Below are positions 33,747 through 42,115 of a stretch of 58,027 nucleotides of DNA, one piece after another. Made by a program: the position numbers and the translations under genes. The first letter of the stretch is position 1. Every line of letters starts with the position of its first letter. The notes below the pieces were generated by a model. It had not been told where the DNA came from. It saw nothing but the letters and a program-made list of their open reading frames with translations, and ran no database searches. This DNA comes from Opitutales bacterium (lineage in GTDB: Bacteria; Verrucomicrobiota; Verrucomicrobiia; Opitutales; UBA953). The DNA lies in assembly GCA_017935025.1 (NCBI GenBank), contig JAGBIL010000034.1, forward strand, positions 1 through 58,027. Reading direction: 5' to 3'.

Positions 33747-36700
33747 CGGCGTGCCGGAAAAAAGAATTTCGCCGCCCTGCGTGCCAGAACCCGGACCGAG
33801 GTCGACCACGTTGTCCGCCGCGCGCATGGTATCTTCATCGTGCTCAACGACGAGCACCGTGTTCCCGCGATCGCGCAGATTTTTCAGCGATTCGATGAGG
33901 CGTGTGTTGTCGCGCGGATGCAGGCCGATACTCGGCTCGTCCAAAACGTAAAGCGCGCCGGAAAGGTTCGAGCCGAGCTGCGCCGCGAGGCGAATGCGCT
34001 GGGCTTCGCCGCCGGAAAGCGTGTTGCTGGCACGTTCGAGTGTAAGGTATCCGAGCCCGACGCCGTCGAGAAATTTCAGGCGTGCGCGCACCTCGGGAAC
34101 GATGCGCGCAGCGACTGCCTTGTCGCGCGCATTGAGTTTCAGATGGTCCAACACGTCGAGCAGGCGCGCAGGCGGGAGCGCAAGCAACTGCGGCAAGGAA
34201 AACGCCGTTCCCGCAGAACATTTTTCGTCGGCAAAAATTTTCACGGCGCGCGCGATCGGATTCAATCGTTCGCCGCCGCATACCGGGCAGATTTTCCGCG
34301 AAACACGGTCGGACAACGCATCGTCGTTGAGCGCATCTTCCTCCGCGCCCCATGCTTCGACAACGCGCCCGTGCCCGTGGCACGCCTCGCACCAACCGCG
34401 CGGAGAGTTCCACGAAAAGTTTTTCGGATCCGGCTCCGGAAACGCCTCTCCGGTTGTCGGATCAATGCGTTCCCGCGAAAGCCATTCGACGGCGTTCCCG
34501 CGAGCATCGAGCAAAACCGCCACGCCTTTTCCGAGGCGAAGCGCTTCCGCGGCGGATTTTTTCAAACCGTGCTCGCCGGCATTTCCGGACGCAAGCTCGG
34601 CGACGACGACTTCTATGTCATGCTCCTTGTAGCGATCAAGAGGCTTGAAATTTTTCAAATCCGTAATGATTCCGTCGATACGCAGTTTTTCAAAACCGTG
34701 TTCGATTGCCCAAGTCGCAAGCGGCTGGTGGTGTCCTTTCCGGTTGCGGATGAGCGGTGCGGCAAGAAAAAGTTTCTCGTTTTTTTTACGTTTCTTCAAA
34801 ACGGAACCGATGCGCTCGACGACCTGTTCCTGCGTTCCCGCGACAAGCGGCGTTCCCGTGCGCGGATTGTGCATCACGCCGATGCGCGCAAACAGCAAGC
34901 GTAAGTATTGCGCGACTTCGGTAACCGTCGCGACCGTCGATTTTGCGCTCCCGCGCGTAATGCGTTGTTCGATGGCAACCGTCGGCGGCAACCCTTCCAG
35001 GATATCGACATCGGGACGCGGCATTTGCTCCACGAACTGACGCGCGTAAGCGCTCATACATTCCATGAAGCGGCGTTGTCCTTCCGCAAAAATCACGTCG
35101 AACGCCAGCGAAGATTTCCCCGAGCCGGAAACACCCGTAAACACCGTTAGCGCGTGATGCGGGATTTTGAGCGAAACGTTTTTCAAATTGTGTTCCCGCA
35201 CTCCGTCGAGGACGATTTGTGCGTTTTTCCCGCGCCCGGAATACGGAGGCGCAGCATCTTCGCGGACGCACGCAAGCGTGCTTTCCCCCGCAGCATCGGA
35301 AAGTGCGTTTTTCAGAAACGGAGCTGTCGCCGTGTTCCCGCGAGCGAGTTGCCCCGGTGTTCCCGCCGCAACGAGTTTTCCGCCCGCTGCGCCCGCTTCC
35401 GGCCCGAGTTCTAGCAACCAATCGCAGGCGAGCAAAACGTCCGTCTGGTGCTCGACGACAACGACCGTGTTTCCCGCCGAGACAAGTTTTTTCAAAATTT
35501 TGATGAGCAGAGAAATATCTTCGCGGTGAAGTCCCGTTGTCGGTTCATCGAGCAAAATCAACAATCCGTCACTTGTTTCGCCGCCGGATTTCCCCGGTTT
35601 TGCGGTTTCGATTCCCGTGAGAAATTTTACGAGTTTGAGGCGTTGAGCTTCGCCGCCGGAAAGCGTGTTGAGCGGCTGTCCGAGCGAAAGATAACCCAGA
35701 CCGATGCTTTCGAGTAAATTGAGCTTTTCGATGATTTGCCGCGTTCCCGCGAAAAAAGTTTTCGCCTCGGAAACGGTCATATCCAAAATTTCCGCCACGT
35801 TTTTTTCCGCGTAGCGGAATCCCAAAACTTCTTTGCGAAAGCGCCTGCCTTCGCAAACCGGACACGGCACATGCACGTCGGAGAGGAACTGCATTTCGAC
35901 GGCTTCCCAACCCGCGCCGCCGCAATGCGGGCATCGCCCGTCGCCGCTATTGAAGGAAAAATGCGCCGTCGTCAGCCCGAGGCGTTGCGCTTCTTCCGTT
36001 CCCGCGAGCAGCTTTCGCACATACTCCCAAATGCCTGCGTAGAGCGCCGTATTGGAGCGCGGTGTTTTGGAGACAGGCGACTGGTCCACGAGAACGACTT
36101 CGCGGATGGCTTCGTCGGTTTCAAACGTAAACGGCGGCAACTCAAAATCGTCTTCTGCGGGAACGCCGGATTTGTCTTCCGCAAAATGCGCGAGCACGTT
36201 GTTCAGCAAAGTCGATTTTCCGGAGCCGGAAACGCCGCAAAGCCCGACGAGTGCGCGCATCGGAAATTCCGCAGAAAAATCGTGCAGATTGTGTGCAAAA
36301 ACGTTGGCAATTCGAACTTTCGGTACGTTTTTCTTCGCCAAAGAGTCGGATTTTTCTTTGAAAATCTGCGGATTGCGCGCGCCGCTCAACCACGCTCCCG
36401 TGACGGAATCTTTGCATTTCAAAATCCCTGCGGGAGCGCCCGCGTAAACGAGCTGCCCTCCTTCCGCTCCGGGACGCGGCCCGATTTCTATCAGCCAATC
36501 CGCCGCGCGCATAACGGATTCGTCGTGTTCGACAACGACAACCGTGTTCCCGCCGTCAACAAGCCGCCGCAGAATCGCAACCATTTTTCCGAGGTCGCGT
36601 GCGTGCAAACCGACACTCGGTTCATCGAGAATAAAAAGCGTATTCGCGAGAGATGCGCCGAGGCACGCTGTCAGATTTACGCGCTGAGTTTCGCCGCCGG

Positions 36701-38165
36701 AAAGCGTGCGCGACTGTCGGTCCAATGTGAGATAGCCGAGCCCGACTTCGCGCAAATACGACAGGCGATTTCGCGTTTCGGCGAGGGCGATATCTTCCGG
36801 GGCGGACGACTCGGAGCGCGTTCCGGAATCGGCGGGAACGTCCAAAAGCGCGAGTAATTCGTCCACCGTTTTTGAATACAATTCCGGAAGCGTGTTCCCG
36901 CGCCACTTCCAGCACAGGGATTCTTCGCGGAATCGCGTTCCCGCGCATTCCGGGCATTTGGTGTACGCGCGGAAACGCGAAAGGAACACGCGCACGTGCA
37001 TTTTGTAAGACGTACTTTCAAGCCAAGTAAAAAAGCGGCGCACGCCGTACCAGCGTTTATCCCAGCTTTCCTCGCTCCAATCGTCGTCTCCCGCCAAAAC
37101 GTATTCGCGGATTTCGTCGGAGAGCTCGCTCCACGGAACGTTAGTCGGAATTTTTTTGCGGCGGCACGCTCGAAGCAAATCGGTTTGGGACGTGCCGTAA
37201 ACCTCTCCGGAAAACGGGGCGAAAACACCTTCAGCGAGCGTTTTCGAATCGTCGGGAATAACTTTTTTCCAATCAATTTCAATAACGCGACCGAAACCGC
37301 GACAGCGCGGACACGCCCCGATCGGAGAATTGAACGAAAACAGCGCAGGCGTCGGCTCGCGGAAGCGCCGCCGCGTTTTCGGCGAAACAAGTTTGTCCGC
37401 AAAGGCTCCGATTTCCTCGTATCTTCCCGCCGCTTCGCCTTTTTGAAAAAGAGAAAGCATCCCGCCGCCGAGCGACATCGCAGACGCGGCGGCTTCGATA
37501 AAGCGGGAACGTTCCGTATCCGCAATTTTTATACGATCGGAAACGATAAAAATCTTCCCGGGATTTCGGGGGTCGGGCTCGCGGAGAAAATCTTCGATTT
37601 CAAAAAGTTCGCCGTCCGCGATAAGTTTGGTAAATCCGCGCGAAACAAACTCCGGCAAAATTTCCGTCCACGCGATTTTCTTCGGGCGCTCCAACAAAAA
37701 AGCAACGACGAGCGGCGTTCCCGCGAACCGTTCCCGCGCGTGCGCCCAAAGCGTTGCCGGCGACCACGCGTGCAAGGCTTCTCCGGTGGCAGGATCAATC
37801 AGCTCGGAGTGGTGCGCGAACCAGATTTTCATCCAATCGCAGAGCTCCGTCATTGTACCGACGGTCGAGCGCGAAGTTTTTACGGAATTTCCCTGCTTTA
37901 TCGCAATGGACGGGCGCACGTTTTCCACGGCGTCCACGTCTGCCTCCGGCAAAAGTTCGAGAAATTGCCGCGTGTAAGGCGAAAATGTTTCGACGTAGCG
38001 GCGTTGCCCCTCCGCGTGAAGCGTTTCAAAAACAAGTGAGGATTTTCCCGCGCCGGAGAGCCCCGTAACGACGACGAGTTTCCCGACGGGAATGTCCGCA
38101 TCGATTCCCTTCAAATTGTTTTGGCGCACGCCGCGCAAGCGAATGAATTCCGGCGATTTTTTCAT
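33597..38165 (-). CDS. uvrA: Tandem UvrA (excinuclease ABC subunit A, double-length), frameshifted near its 3' end
   Basis: An open frame of 1522 residues holding a complete UvrA (about residues 1-950) followed by most of a second one. ABC signatures appear in order: GLSGAGKSS, LSGGETQR, LFILDEPSVGLH; GVSGSGKST, LSGGEAQR, LLDEPTTGLH; GVSGSGKSS, LSGGEAQR, VLDEPSIGLH. Zinc modules CPRC...CPEC, CPHCGGAG...CPVC and CEAC...CPVC lie between them. The fourth ATPase module is in another frame (see 32512-33746); the last about 35 residues here are out-of-frame readthrough. With one base restored the protein has about 1880 residues, like the duplicated UvrA of chlamydiae. It acts in nucleotide excision repair damage recognition. 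ATG at 38165, no ribosome binding site seen. Confidence 0.9.
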   Translation of the reverse strand: MKKSPEFIRLRGVRQNNLKGIDADIPVGKLVVVTGLSGAGKSSLVFETLHAEGQRRYVETFSPYTRQFLELLPEADVDAVENVRPSIAIKQGNSVKTSRSTVGTMTELCDWMKIWFAHHSELIDPATGEALHAWSPATLWAHARERFAGTPLVVAFLLERPKKIAWTEILPEFVSRGFTKLIADGELFEIEDFLREPDPRNPGKIFIVSDRIKIADTERSRFIEAAASAMSLGGGMLSLFQKGEAAGRYEEIGAFADKLVSPKTRRRFREPTPALFSFNSPIGACPRCRGFGRVIEIDWKKVIPDDSKTLAEGVFAPFSGEVYGTSQTDLLRACRRKKIPTNVPWSELSDEIREYVLAGDDDWSEESWDKRWYGVRRFFTWLESTSYKMHVRVFLSRFRAYTKCPECAGTRFREESLCWKWRGNTLPELYSKTVDELLALLDVPADSGTRSESSAPEDIALAETRNRLSYLREVGLGYLTLDRQSRTLSGGETQRVNLTACLGASLANTLFILDEPSVGLHARDLGKMVAILRRLVDGGNTVVVVEHDESVMRAADWLIEIGPRPGAEGGQLVYAGAPAGILKCKDSVTGAWLSGARNPQIFKEKSDSLAKKNVPKVRIANVFAHNLHDFSAEFPMRALVGLCGVSGSGKSTLLNNVLAHFAEDKSGVPAEDDFELPPFTFETDEAIREVVLVDQSPVSKTPRSNTALYAGIWEYVRKLLAGTEEAQRLGLTTAHFSFNSGDGRCPHCGGAGWEAVEMQFLSDVHVPCPVCEGRRFRKEVLGFRYAEKNVAEILDMTVSEAKTFFAGTRQIIEKLNLLESIGLGYLSLGQPLNTLSGGEAQRLKLVKFLTGIETAKPGKSGGETSDGLLILLDEPTTGLHREDISLLIKILKKLVSAGNTVVVVEHQTDVLLACDWLLELGPEAGAAGGKLVAAGTPGQLARGNTATAPFLKNALSDAAGESTLACVREDAAPPYSGRGKNAQIVLDGVREHNLKNVSLKIPHHALTVFTGVSGSGKSSLAFDVIFAEGQRRFMECMSAYARQFVEQMPRPDVDILEGLPPTVAIEQRITRGSAKSTVATVTEVAQYLRLLFARIGVMHNPRTGTPLVAGTQEQVVERIGSVLKKRKKNEKLFLAAPLIRNRKGHHQPLATWAIEHGFEKLRIDGIITDLKNFKPLDRYKEHDIEVVVAELASGNAGEHGLKKSAAEALRLGKGVAVLLDARGNAVEWLSRERIDPTTGEAFPEPDPKNFSWNSPRGWCEACHGHGRVVEAWGAEEDALNDDALSDRVSRKICPVCGGERLNPIARAVKIFADEKCSAGTAFSLPQLLALPPARLLDVLDHLKLNARDKAVAARIVPEVRARLKFLDGVGLGYLTLERASNTLSGGEAQRIRLAAQLGSNLSGALYVLDEPSIGLHPRDNTRLIESLKNLRDRGNTVLVVEHDEDTMRAADNVVDLGPGSGTQGGEILFSGTPKNLEKSAKAKNSRTAKFCPRELRIRCAARGAKFRATRNLLLCAGRACGI

Positions 38166-38240
38166 GGTTTTAATCTTTTGGAATCATTGCATTTACGATG
38201 CCGAAACGCAAACGCATCATAGGAATTTTGCCCGTGCCCG

Positions 38241-38275
38241 AAAAAAAACGTTCCCGCGACAACCGTGCGGGAACG
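38241..38275 (-). terminator. Terminator of the NUDIX gene made of two inverted motif copies
   Basis: CGTTCCCGC at 38249-38257 and GCGGGAACG at 38267-38275 form a perfect 9-base stem with a 9-base loop; eight A at 38241-38248 give the T run on the minus strand. It lies 9 bases after the NUDIX stop. Both arms are exact copies of the repeated nonamer. Confidence 0.92.
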
Positions 38276-38284
38276 AAGCAAAAT

Positions 38285-38842
38285 TTATTTCCAAATATCC
38301 GGTCGCAAGAGCAAGGCTTTTGCAAGCGCGGTGAGCATGAGCGCGTGTTTCATTTGTCCGTTGCGTGCGAGTTCCAAAACTTCGCCCGGAGTCGCAAGTT
38401 TCATTTCGATTTCTTCGTTGGCATCGAAATTAGTTGATTCCGTTTTCCGGCAATTTTCGATGAGAACAAAATGGCAGCGATTGTTAAAAATTGCGGGATT
38501 CGATGCGGCACTTCCGAGAACCGTCGGCGGGTCGCCCCGATATCCGGTTTCCTCCGCCACTTCACGCACCGCTGCGTGGAGAAAATCTTCGCCCTTGTCG
38601 ATAACGCCGCCCGGAAATTCCCACGAAAGCTCACGAATCCCGAAACGGAACTGGTTTACGAGGAGAATTTTCCCGTCGCTCGTCACGGGAACGACCGTCA
38701 CCCAATCCGGCGCGTGCGCAACGTAAAAATCCCCGTGACGACCATCCGTCGGATGAGCAAAATGTTCCTTGTAAACATCAAACACAACGCACGCCGCGTG
38801 AAGATTTTCCCTGGTAAGATTCCAATAAGCGGGAGGATTCAT
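38285..38842 (-). CDS. NUDIX hydrolase, ADP-ribose pyrophosphatase-like
   Basis: A 185-residue NUDIX protein with a full box GVIDKGEDFLHAAVREVAEETGY (G-x5-E-x7-REVAEE-x-G) near residues 95-118. It is preceded by ILLVNQFRFGIRELSWEFPGG, the arrangement typical of enzymes that split ADP-ribose or related nucleotide sugars. It would clear toxic ADP-ribose. It forms its own unit between the uvrA start and the LysM gene. Confidence 0.9.
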   Translation of the reverse strand: MNPPAYWNLTRENLHAACVVFDVYKEHFAHPTDGRHGDFYVAHAPDWVTVVPVTSDGKILLVNQFRFGIRELSWEFPGGVIDKGEDFLHAAVREVAEETGYRGDPPTVLGSAASNPAIFNNRCHFVLIENCRKTESTNFDANEEIEMKLATPGEVLELARNGQMKHALMLTALAKALLLRPDIWK

Positions 38843-38874
38843 CGTTTTTTGAGAGAAAAAGAAATATCGAAAAA

Positions 38875-38910
38875 AAAATATACGCCCGCGGGAACACGGG
38901 CGTATATTTT
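38875..38910 (-). terminator. Terminator of the LysM gene
   Basis: AAAATATACGCCCG and CGGGCGTATATTTT form a perfect 14-base stem; the 8-base loop is CGGGAACA, so the repeated motif sits in the loop rather than in the arms. A-rich sequence on the left gives T on the minus strand. Confidence 0.9.
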
Positions 38911-38924
38911 CGGGTGTGTCAGTT

Positions 38925-39521
38925 TTATTGATTCGCGGGAACGTTGATTTCCTGCCCGATTTGAAGTTTTTTCGGATCGAGACCGGGATTTGCGTCCATC
39001 AGCGCTTTCGTCGAGACTCCGAGTTCCTTCGCGATTTTTGCCGGATAATCGCCTTTTTTCACCTTGTACTTGCCGTTCGCAACCACCGGAGCGGCAGAAG
39101 CCGGCTCGGAAGGTCCTCCCGCAGAGGCGGAGGAACCCGAAGTGTCGCCGCCTTCGAGACGGGCGAGGCGCTGCTGCGTTTGCTTCGCGTGTTCCACGAG
39201 CTGCTTAACGCTTTCGCGGAGCTGCGTGTAGCCGGTTGCCAACTTGGCTTCCATTTCTTCAAAATCCGTTTTGAGCGAGGCGACCCCGTCGCTGCTCACG
39301 CCGCCGTTACGCGCGTCCGCAGCAGCCTGCTTGGCGACTTCGACTGCATCATTCACTTCCTTGATAATGCTGTCCTTGTGACGAGTGAGATTGCTCTTCG
39401 TGTTCCATGCAAACACAAAAGAAAGCCCGCCGAGCACAAAAGCGGCGATGGCAAGAATCATCGGAATTTTGGATTCCGTGGCTACGGGTTCGATGGATCC
39501 GTCGATTGCAGAATTTTCCAT
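38925..39521 (-). CDS. Membrane-anchored LysM-domain protein
   Basis: A 198-residue protein: a short cytoplasmic N-terminus, one membrane helix at about residues 20-40 (IPMILAIAAFVLGGLSFVFAW), a coiled-coil helix of about 80 residues, a Ser/Gly/Ala linker and a C-terminal LysM domain (YKVKKGDYPAKIAKELGV... to QIGQEINVPANQ). LysM binds peptidoglycan, so the protein bridges inner membrane and cell wall. The ATG at 39521 is chosen; upstream codons are open but unlike a protein. Divergent from the tRNA-Pro gene. Confidence 0.88.
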   Translation of the reverse strand: MENSAIDGSIEPVATESKIPMILAIAAFVLGGLSFVFAWNTKSNLTRHKDSIIKEVNDAVEVAKQAAADARNGGVSSDGVASLKTDFEEMEAKLATGYTQLRESVKQLVEHAKQTQQRLARLEGGDTSGSSASAGGPSEPASAAPVVANGKYKVKKGDYPAKIAKELGVSTKALMDANPGLDPKKLQIGQEINVPANQ

Positions 39522-39625
39522 AATATGTCTAAAAAAAATTTTGTCGTAAAAATTAAATCGGGAAGCGCTAATGGAATATTGTGTTGACAACAAGAGCAAT
39601 AAAAAACGATCCTCATTACAAAAAT

Positions 39626-39703
39626 CGGACGTTAGCGCAGTCTGGCTAGCGCATCTGCTTTGGGAGCAGAGGGTCGGGGGTTCGAATCCCTCACGTCCGA
39701 CCA
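39626..39703 (+). tRNA. tRNA-Pro (TGG anticodon)
   Basis: A 78-base cloverleaf: acceptor CGGACGT with ACGTCCG, D stem GCGC/GCGC, anticodon stem TCTGC/GCAGA with loop TTTGGGA (anticodon TGG), T arm GGGGG-TTCGAAT-CCCTC, and an encoded CCA. The C1-G72 first pair and the TGG anticodon identify proline. Confidence 0.96.
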
Positions 39704-39726
39704 GCTTTTCCCCTTCTGATTAAAAA

Positions 39727-40734
39727 ATGAAAAAAATTCCTCTTTTGACGGCGACCGTCGGAGCGATTCTGACTTTTTTTGCAAGTACACTGTTCTCCGA
39801 AACCAAAATCGCCTGCATCGGCGATTCCATCACGTTCGGATATCTCATTCCCTCCCGTGATGCCGACAGTTATCCTAAACAGCTCGGAAAGCTACTCGGC
39901 GACGAATTTGAAGTCCGCAATTTCGGAAATCCCGGAAAAACCTGCGGAGACTATCCGAGTCAAAAAAACCGCCGCCGCTGGCTCGGCGACAACGAGGAAC
40001 ACAAGAACGGAACGGATTGGCAGGCGGATGTCTACATTTGCAATCTCGGCATCAACGATACCGGGGCATGGTGGGACGAAAAACTTTTCGTTTCCGGTTA
40101 CGAGCGGCTTATCGAAGATTGGTTCGGCGGGCGCAAAGGCGTGTCGTTGCTGATGTGGACAAAACTTGCACCCGACTTCCGCGGTCCCGACGGCAAAGCA
40201 ACGTTCCCGGGCAACGTGTTTCTGCCCAAATTTTCGTTCCCGAAGCAGGACAACGGCTCGGCAAAAAATCGCCCGGTAGCGGAAAAACTTTTGGCTAAAA
40301 TCGCGAAAAAATACAAAGCGCACGAAATTGATGCCTACACTCCGCTCGCAGCGCATCCCGAGTTCTATTTGCCGGACGGGCTCCACCCGAATGCGCTCGG
40401 AGCAAAGCGCATTGCCGAAATCACGTTTGCCGGGCTCGTCAAAGCGGATTTGCCGAAAGTAAAAATCCCGCAGTCCAAACCGCAACTCGTTCCCGCAAAA
40501 GACGGGAAAAGCATTGCGCTAAGAAACAAAAGCGACATCGCAGTTTTGCTCGACGGAGCATCGTTGCGCCACGGGAAAACGACGTTCGTCTTTGAAAATG
40601 CGACCGTTATTCCGCCGCGGGGAGAAGTCGTCGTCGCTCTCGGGGGAAAGCAGGATCAGAAAGACCCGGCAAAACCGCTTGTTTCCTCAAAGCTGAAGCG
40701 TGCGACGGGTGTAAAATACGTTCCCGCGAATTAG
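39727..40734 (+). CDS. Exported SGNH/GDSL esterase
   Basis: A 335-residue exported hydrolase. The signal peptide ends near residue 24 (FFASTLFSE). SGNH blocks are visible: IACIGDSITFGY (Ser nucleophile), FGNPGKT (Gly), NLGINDTG (Asn) and LPDGLHPNALG (Asp-x-x-His). The C-terminal 80 residues form an extra small domain with a beta pattern (KDGKSIALRNKSDIAVLLDGASLR). Such enzymes deacetylate sugars, for example sialic acid or xylan, which fits the GH2 gene in the window. It begins 24 bases after tRNA-Pro and converges on the next SGNH gene, 15 bases away. Confidence 0.88.
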   Translation: MKKIPLLTATVGAILTFFASTLFSETKIACIGDSITFGYLIPSRDADSYPKQLGKLLGDEFEVRNFGNPGKTCGDYPSQKNRRRWLGDNEEHKNGTDWQADVYICNLGINDTGAWWDEKLFVSGYERLIEDWFGGRKGVSLLMWTKLAPDFRGPDGKATFPGNVFLPKFSFPKQDNGSAKNRPVAEKLLAKIAKKYKAHEIDAYTPLAAHPEFYLPDGLHPNALGAKRIAEITFAGLVKADLPKVKIPQSKPQLVPAKDGKSIALRNKSDIAVLLDGASLRHGKTTFVFENATVIPPRGEVVVALGGKQDQKDPAKPLVSSKLKRATGVKYVPAN

Positions 40735-40749
40735 ACGGGAACGTCGCAA

Positions 40750-41523
40750 CTATCGGGAAAGCCGCTTAAGCGTCGGGAGAATTGCGTTCGCCCAACGGCG
40801 GTAGCCTTCTTCATTCGGATGAAGAAGATCCGGCATGACCGTACGCGAAAGGGTCTGAGCTTCGTCTTTTTCGAGAAAAACTTTATTGATGTCGAGCCAG
40901 TAGACGAAACGATTATCCGCAAATTTTTTAATTATTCCGTTTATCTTTTCGTTGGTTTGACGCCGTACGTCATTTTTATCGGCCCCTCGCGGGAACACGG
41001 CGAGCAAAAGCACTTTTGTTTTCGGATGCGCTGCACGAATCTTTTCCAAAATTGCCTTCACGCCCAGGGCCGTATCTTGCGGACGGTTTTTCCAATTGTT
41101 CGTCCCTATCATGAGAACAACGAGTTTCGGCGACATTTTTCCGGAAAGATTTCCGCTGTCTAAGCGCCACAAAATATTTTCCGTCTTATCGCCGGAAATC
41201 CCGAAATTCACGGCTCCGAGCGGCTCTATTCGCGCGTCCCAAATTGCTTTTCCGCCGCGAGCCGACGGAGCGCGCCTCCACAAATCCGTAATGGAATCAC
41301 CGAGAAAAACGATCTTCGCGTTCCGTTCCCGCGCAATAGCGTTGAAACTGTCATTCATGTTTTTCCACCAGCCGAGATTTTCCCGGCTTGCGGGAATACA
41401 GGTTACGGGAACTTTTTGTTCCGCTCCTTCCGCGGCGGCAAAAACGGACGTTCCCGCAACCGGACACGCAACAAAAACAGAAAGAAGCACAAAGCTTTTG
41501 AAAACAGTTTTAACGAGATTCAT
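40750..41523 (-). CDS. Exported SGNH esterase, PAF-acetylhydrolase-like
   Basis: A 257-residue exported hydrolase with a signal peptide (KSFVLLSVFVACPVAGTSVFA). The SGNH blocks are IVFLGDSITDLW, NFGISGDKTENILWRL, VVLMIGTNNWKNRP and MPDLLHPNEEGYRRW, and the order matches the group that contains the catalytic subunit of platelet-activating-factor acetylhydrolase and bacterial acetyl esterases. I chose the ATG at 41523; 16 open codons precede it. It is convergent with the other SGNH gene but only distantly related to it. Confidence 0.88.
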   Translation of the reverse strand: MNLVKTVFKSFVLLSVFVACPVAGTSVFAAAEGAEQKVPVTCIPASRENLGWWKNMNDSFNAIARERNAKIVFLGDSITDLWRRAPSARGGKAIWDARIEPLGAVNFGISGDKTENILWRLDSGNLSGKMSPKLVVLMIGTNNWKNRPQDTALGVKAILEKIRAAHPKTKVLLLAVFPRGADKNDVRRQTNEKINGIIKKFADNRFVYWLDINKVFLEKDEAQTLSRTVMPDLLHPNEEGYRRWANAILPTLKRLSR

Positions 41524-41580
41524 TTCAGAAACGGTAACCCCTTTCCCCTCACGTTGAAAATATATTTTCAAATATTCCGC

Positions 41581-41617
41581 AAAAAAAAAACGCCCCTAAG
41601 GCAACGCTTAGAGGCGA
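41581..41617 (-). terminator. Terminator of the HPr gene
   Basis: CGCCcCTAAG and CTTAGaGGCG pair with one internal mismatch; ten A on the left give a T run on the minus strand. About 45 bases past the ptsH stop. Confidence 0.75.
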
Positions 41618-41661
41618 AAATCCGGAAGTTCCGGAAAAAAATCAAATCGGCGAAACCGGAA

Positions 41662-41952
41662 TTACGCCTCCTCGTCGAATTTGCGCTCAAAAAGTTCCTG
41701 AAGATTGTCGAGCATACGGAGCGCGTCCGCAGAAACGCCTGACGCAATAAAACTCAACTTTGCGCCGCACCCGGCTGCCAGCATCATCAGCCCCATAATG
41801 CTCTTTCCATTGACCTGTTCGTCATCTTTCACGACGTCGAGCCCGACGGTCGGAAATTTATTGGCGATGCGAACAATCATTGCAGCGGGGCGAGCGTGAA
41901 TCCCCATCTTGTTTTGAACGATAAGTTCTCTGGTGTGCGTATTGTCAGGCAT
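41662..41952 (-). CDS. ptsH: Phosphocarrier protein HPr (PTS)
   Basis: A 96-residue HPr. The active-site His19 lies in MGIHARPAA and is phosphorylated by enzyme I. The regulatory serine region is GKSIMGLMML with Ser51, so regulation by HPr kinase/phosphatase is possible. I chose the ATG at 41952; the frame is open 14 codons upstream. No enzyme I or sugar-specific PTS gene is adjacent, so the protein may serve a regulatory rather than a transport PTS. Confidence 0.93.
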   Translation of the reverse strand: MPDNTHTRELIVQNKMGIHARPAAMIVRIANKFPTVGLDVVKDDEQVNGKSIMGLMMLAAGCGAKLSFIASGVSADALRMLDNLQELFERKFDEEA

Positions 41953-42056
41953 GTCTAAAGGCAAAATGGAAATAACTGCACGGGAACGCGGCAAGACAAA
42001 AATAAAAATTAAGCCAAATCGGACGTTTCGGGCAGAGGATTTTTTCTGTTTTCACG

Positions 42057-42096
42057 AAAAAAAGGGCGGCGAAGCTGAAGCCCCGTCGCCCCTTTC
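42057..42096 (-). terminator. Probable terminator behind the 2441-residue autotransporter
   Basis: AAAGGGCGGCGA near 42060-42072 pairs with TCGCCCCTTT near 42086-42096 with a small bulge, and A residues to its left give T on the minus strand. It lies about 20 bases past the stop, and a GTTCCCGCGCG copy lies between the hairpin and the stop codon. Confidence 0.65.
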
Positions 42097-42115
42097 CCTT
42101 TCGTTCCCGCGCGTT

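Noticed and set aside
33840-34904. Open frame of 354 codons on the plus strand inside uvrA
   Set aside because: Lies antisense to a conserved UvrA module with Walker and zinc motifs; shadow frame.
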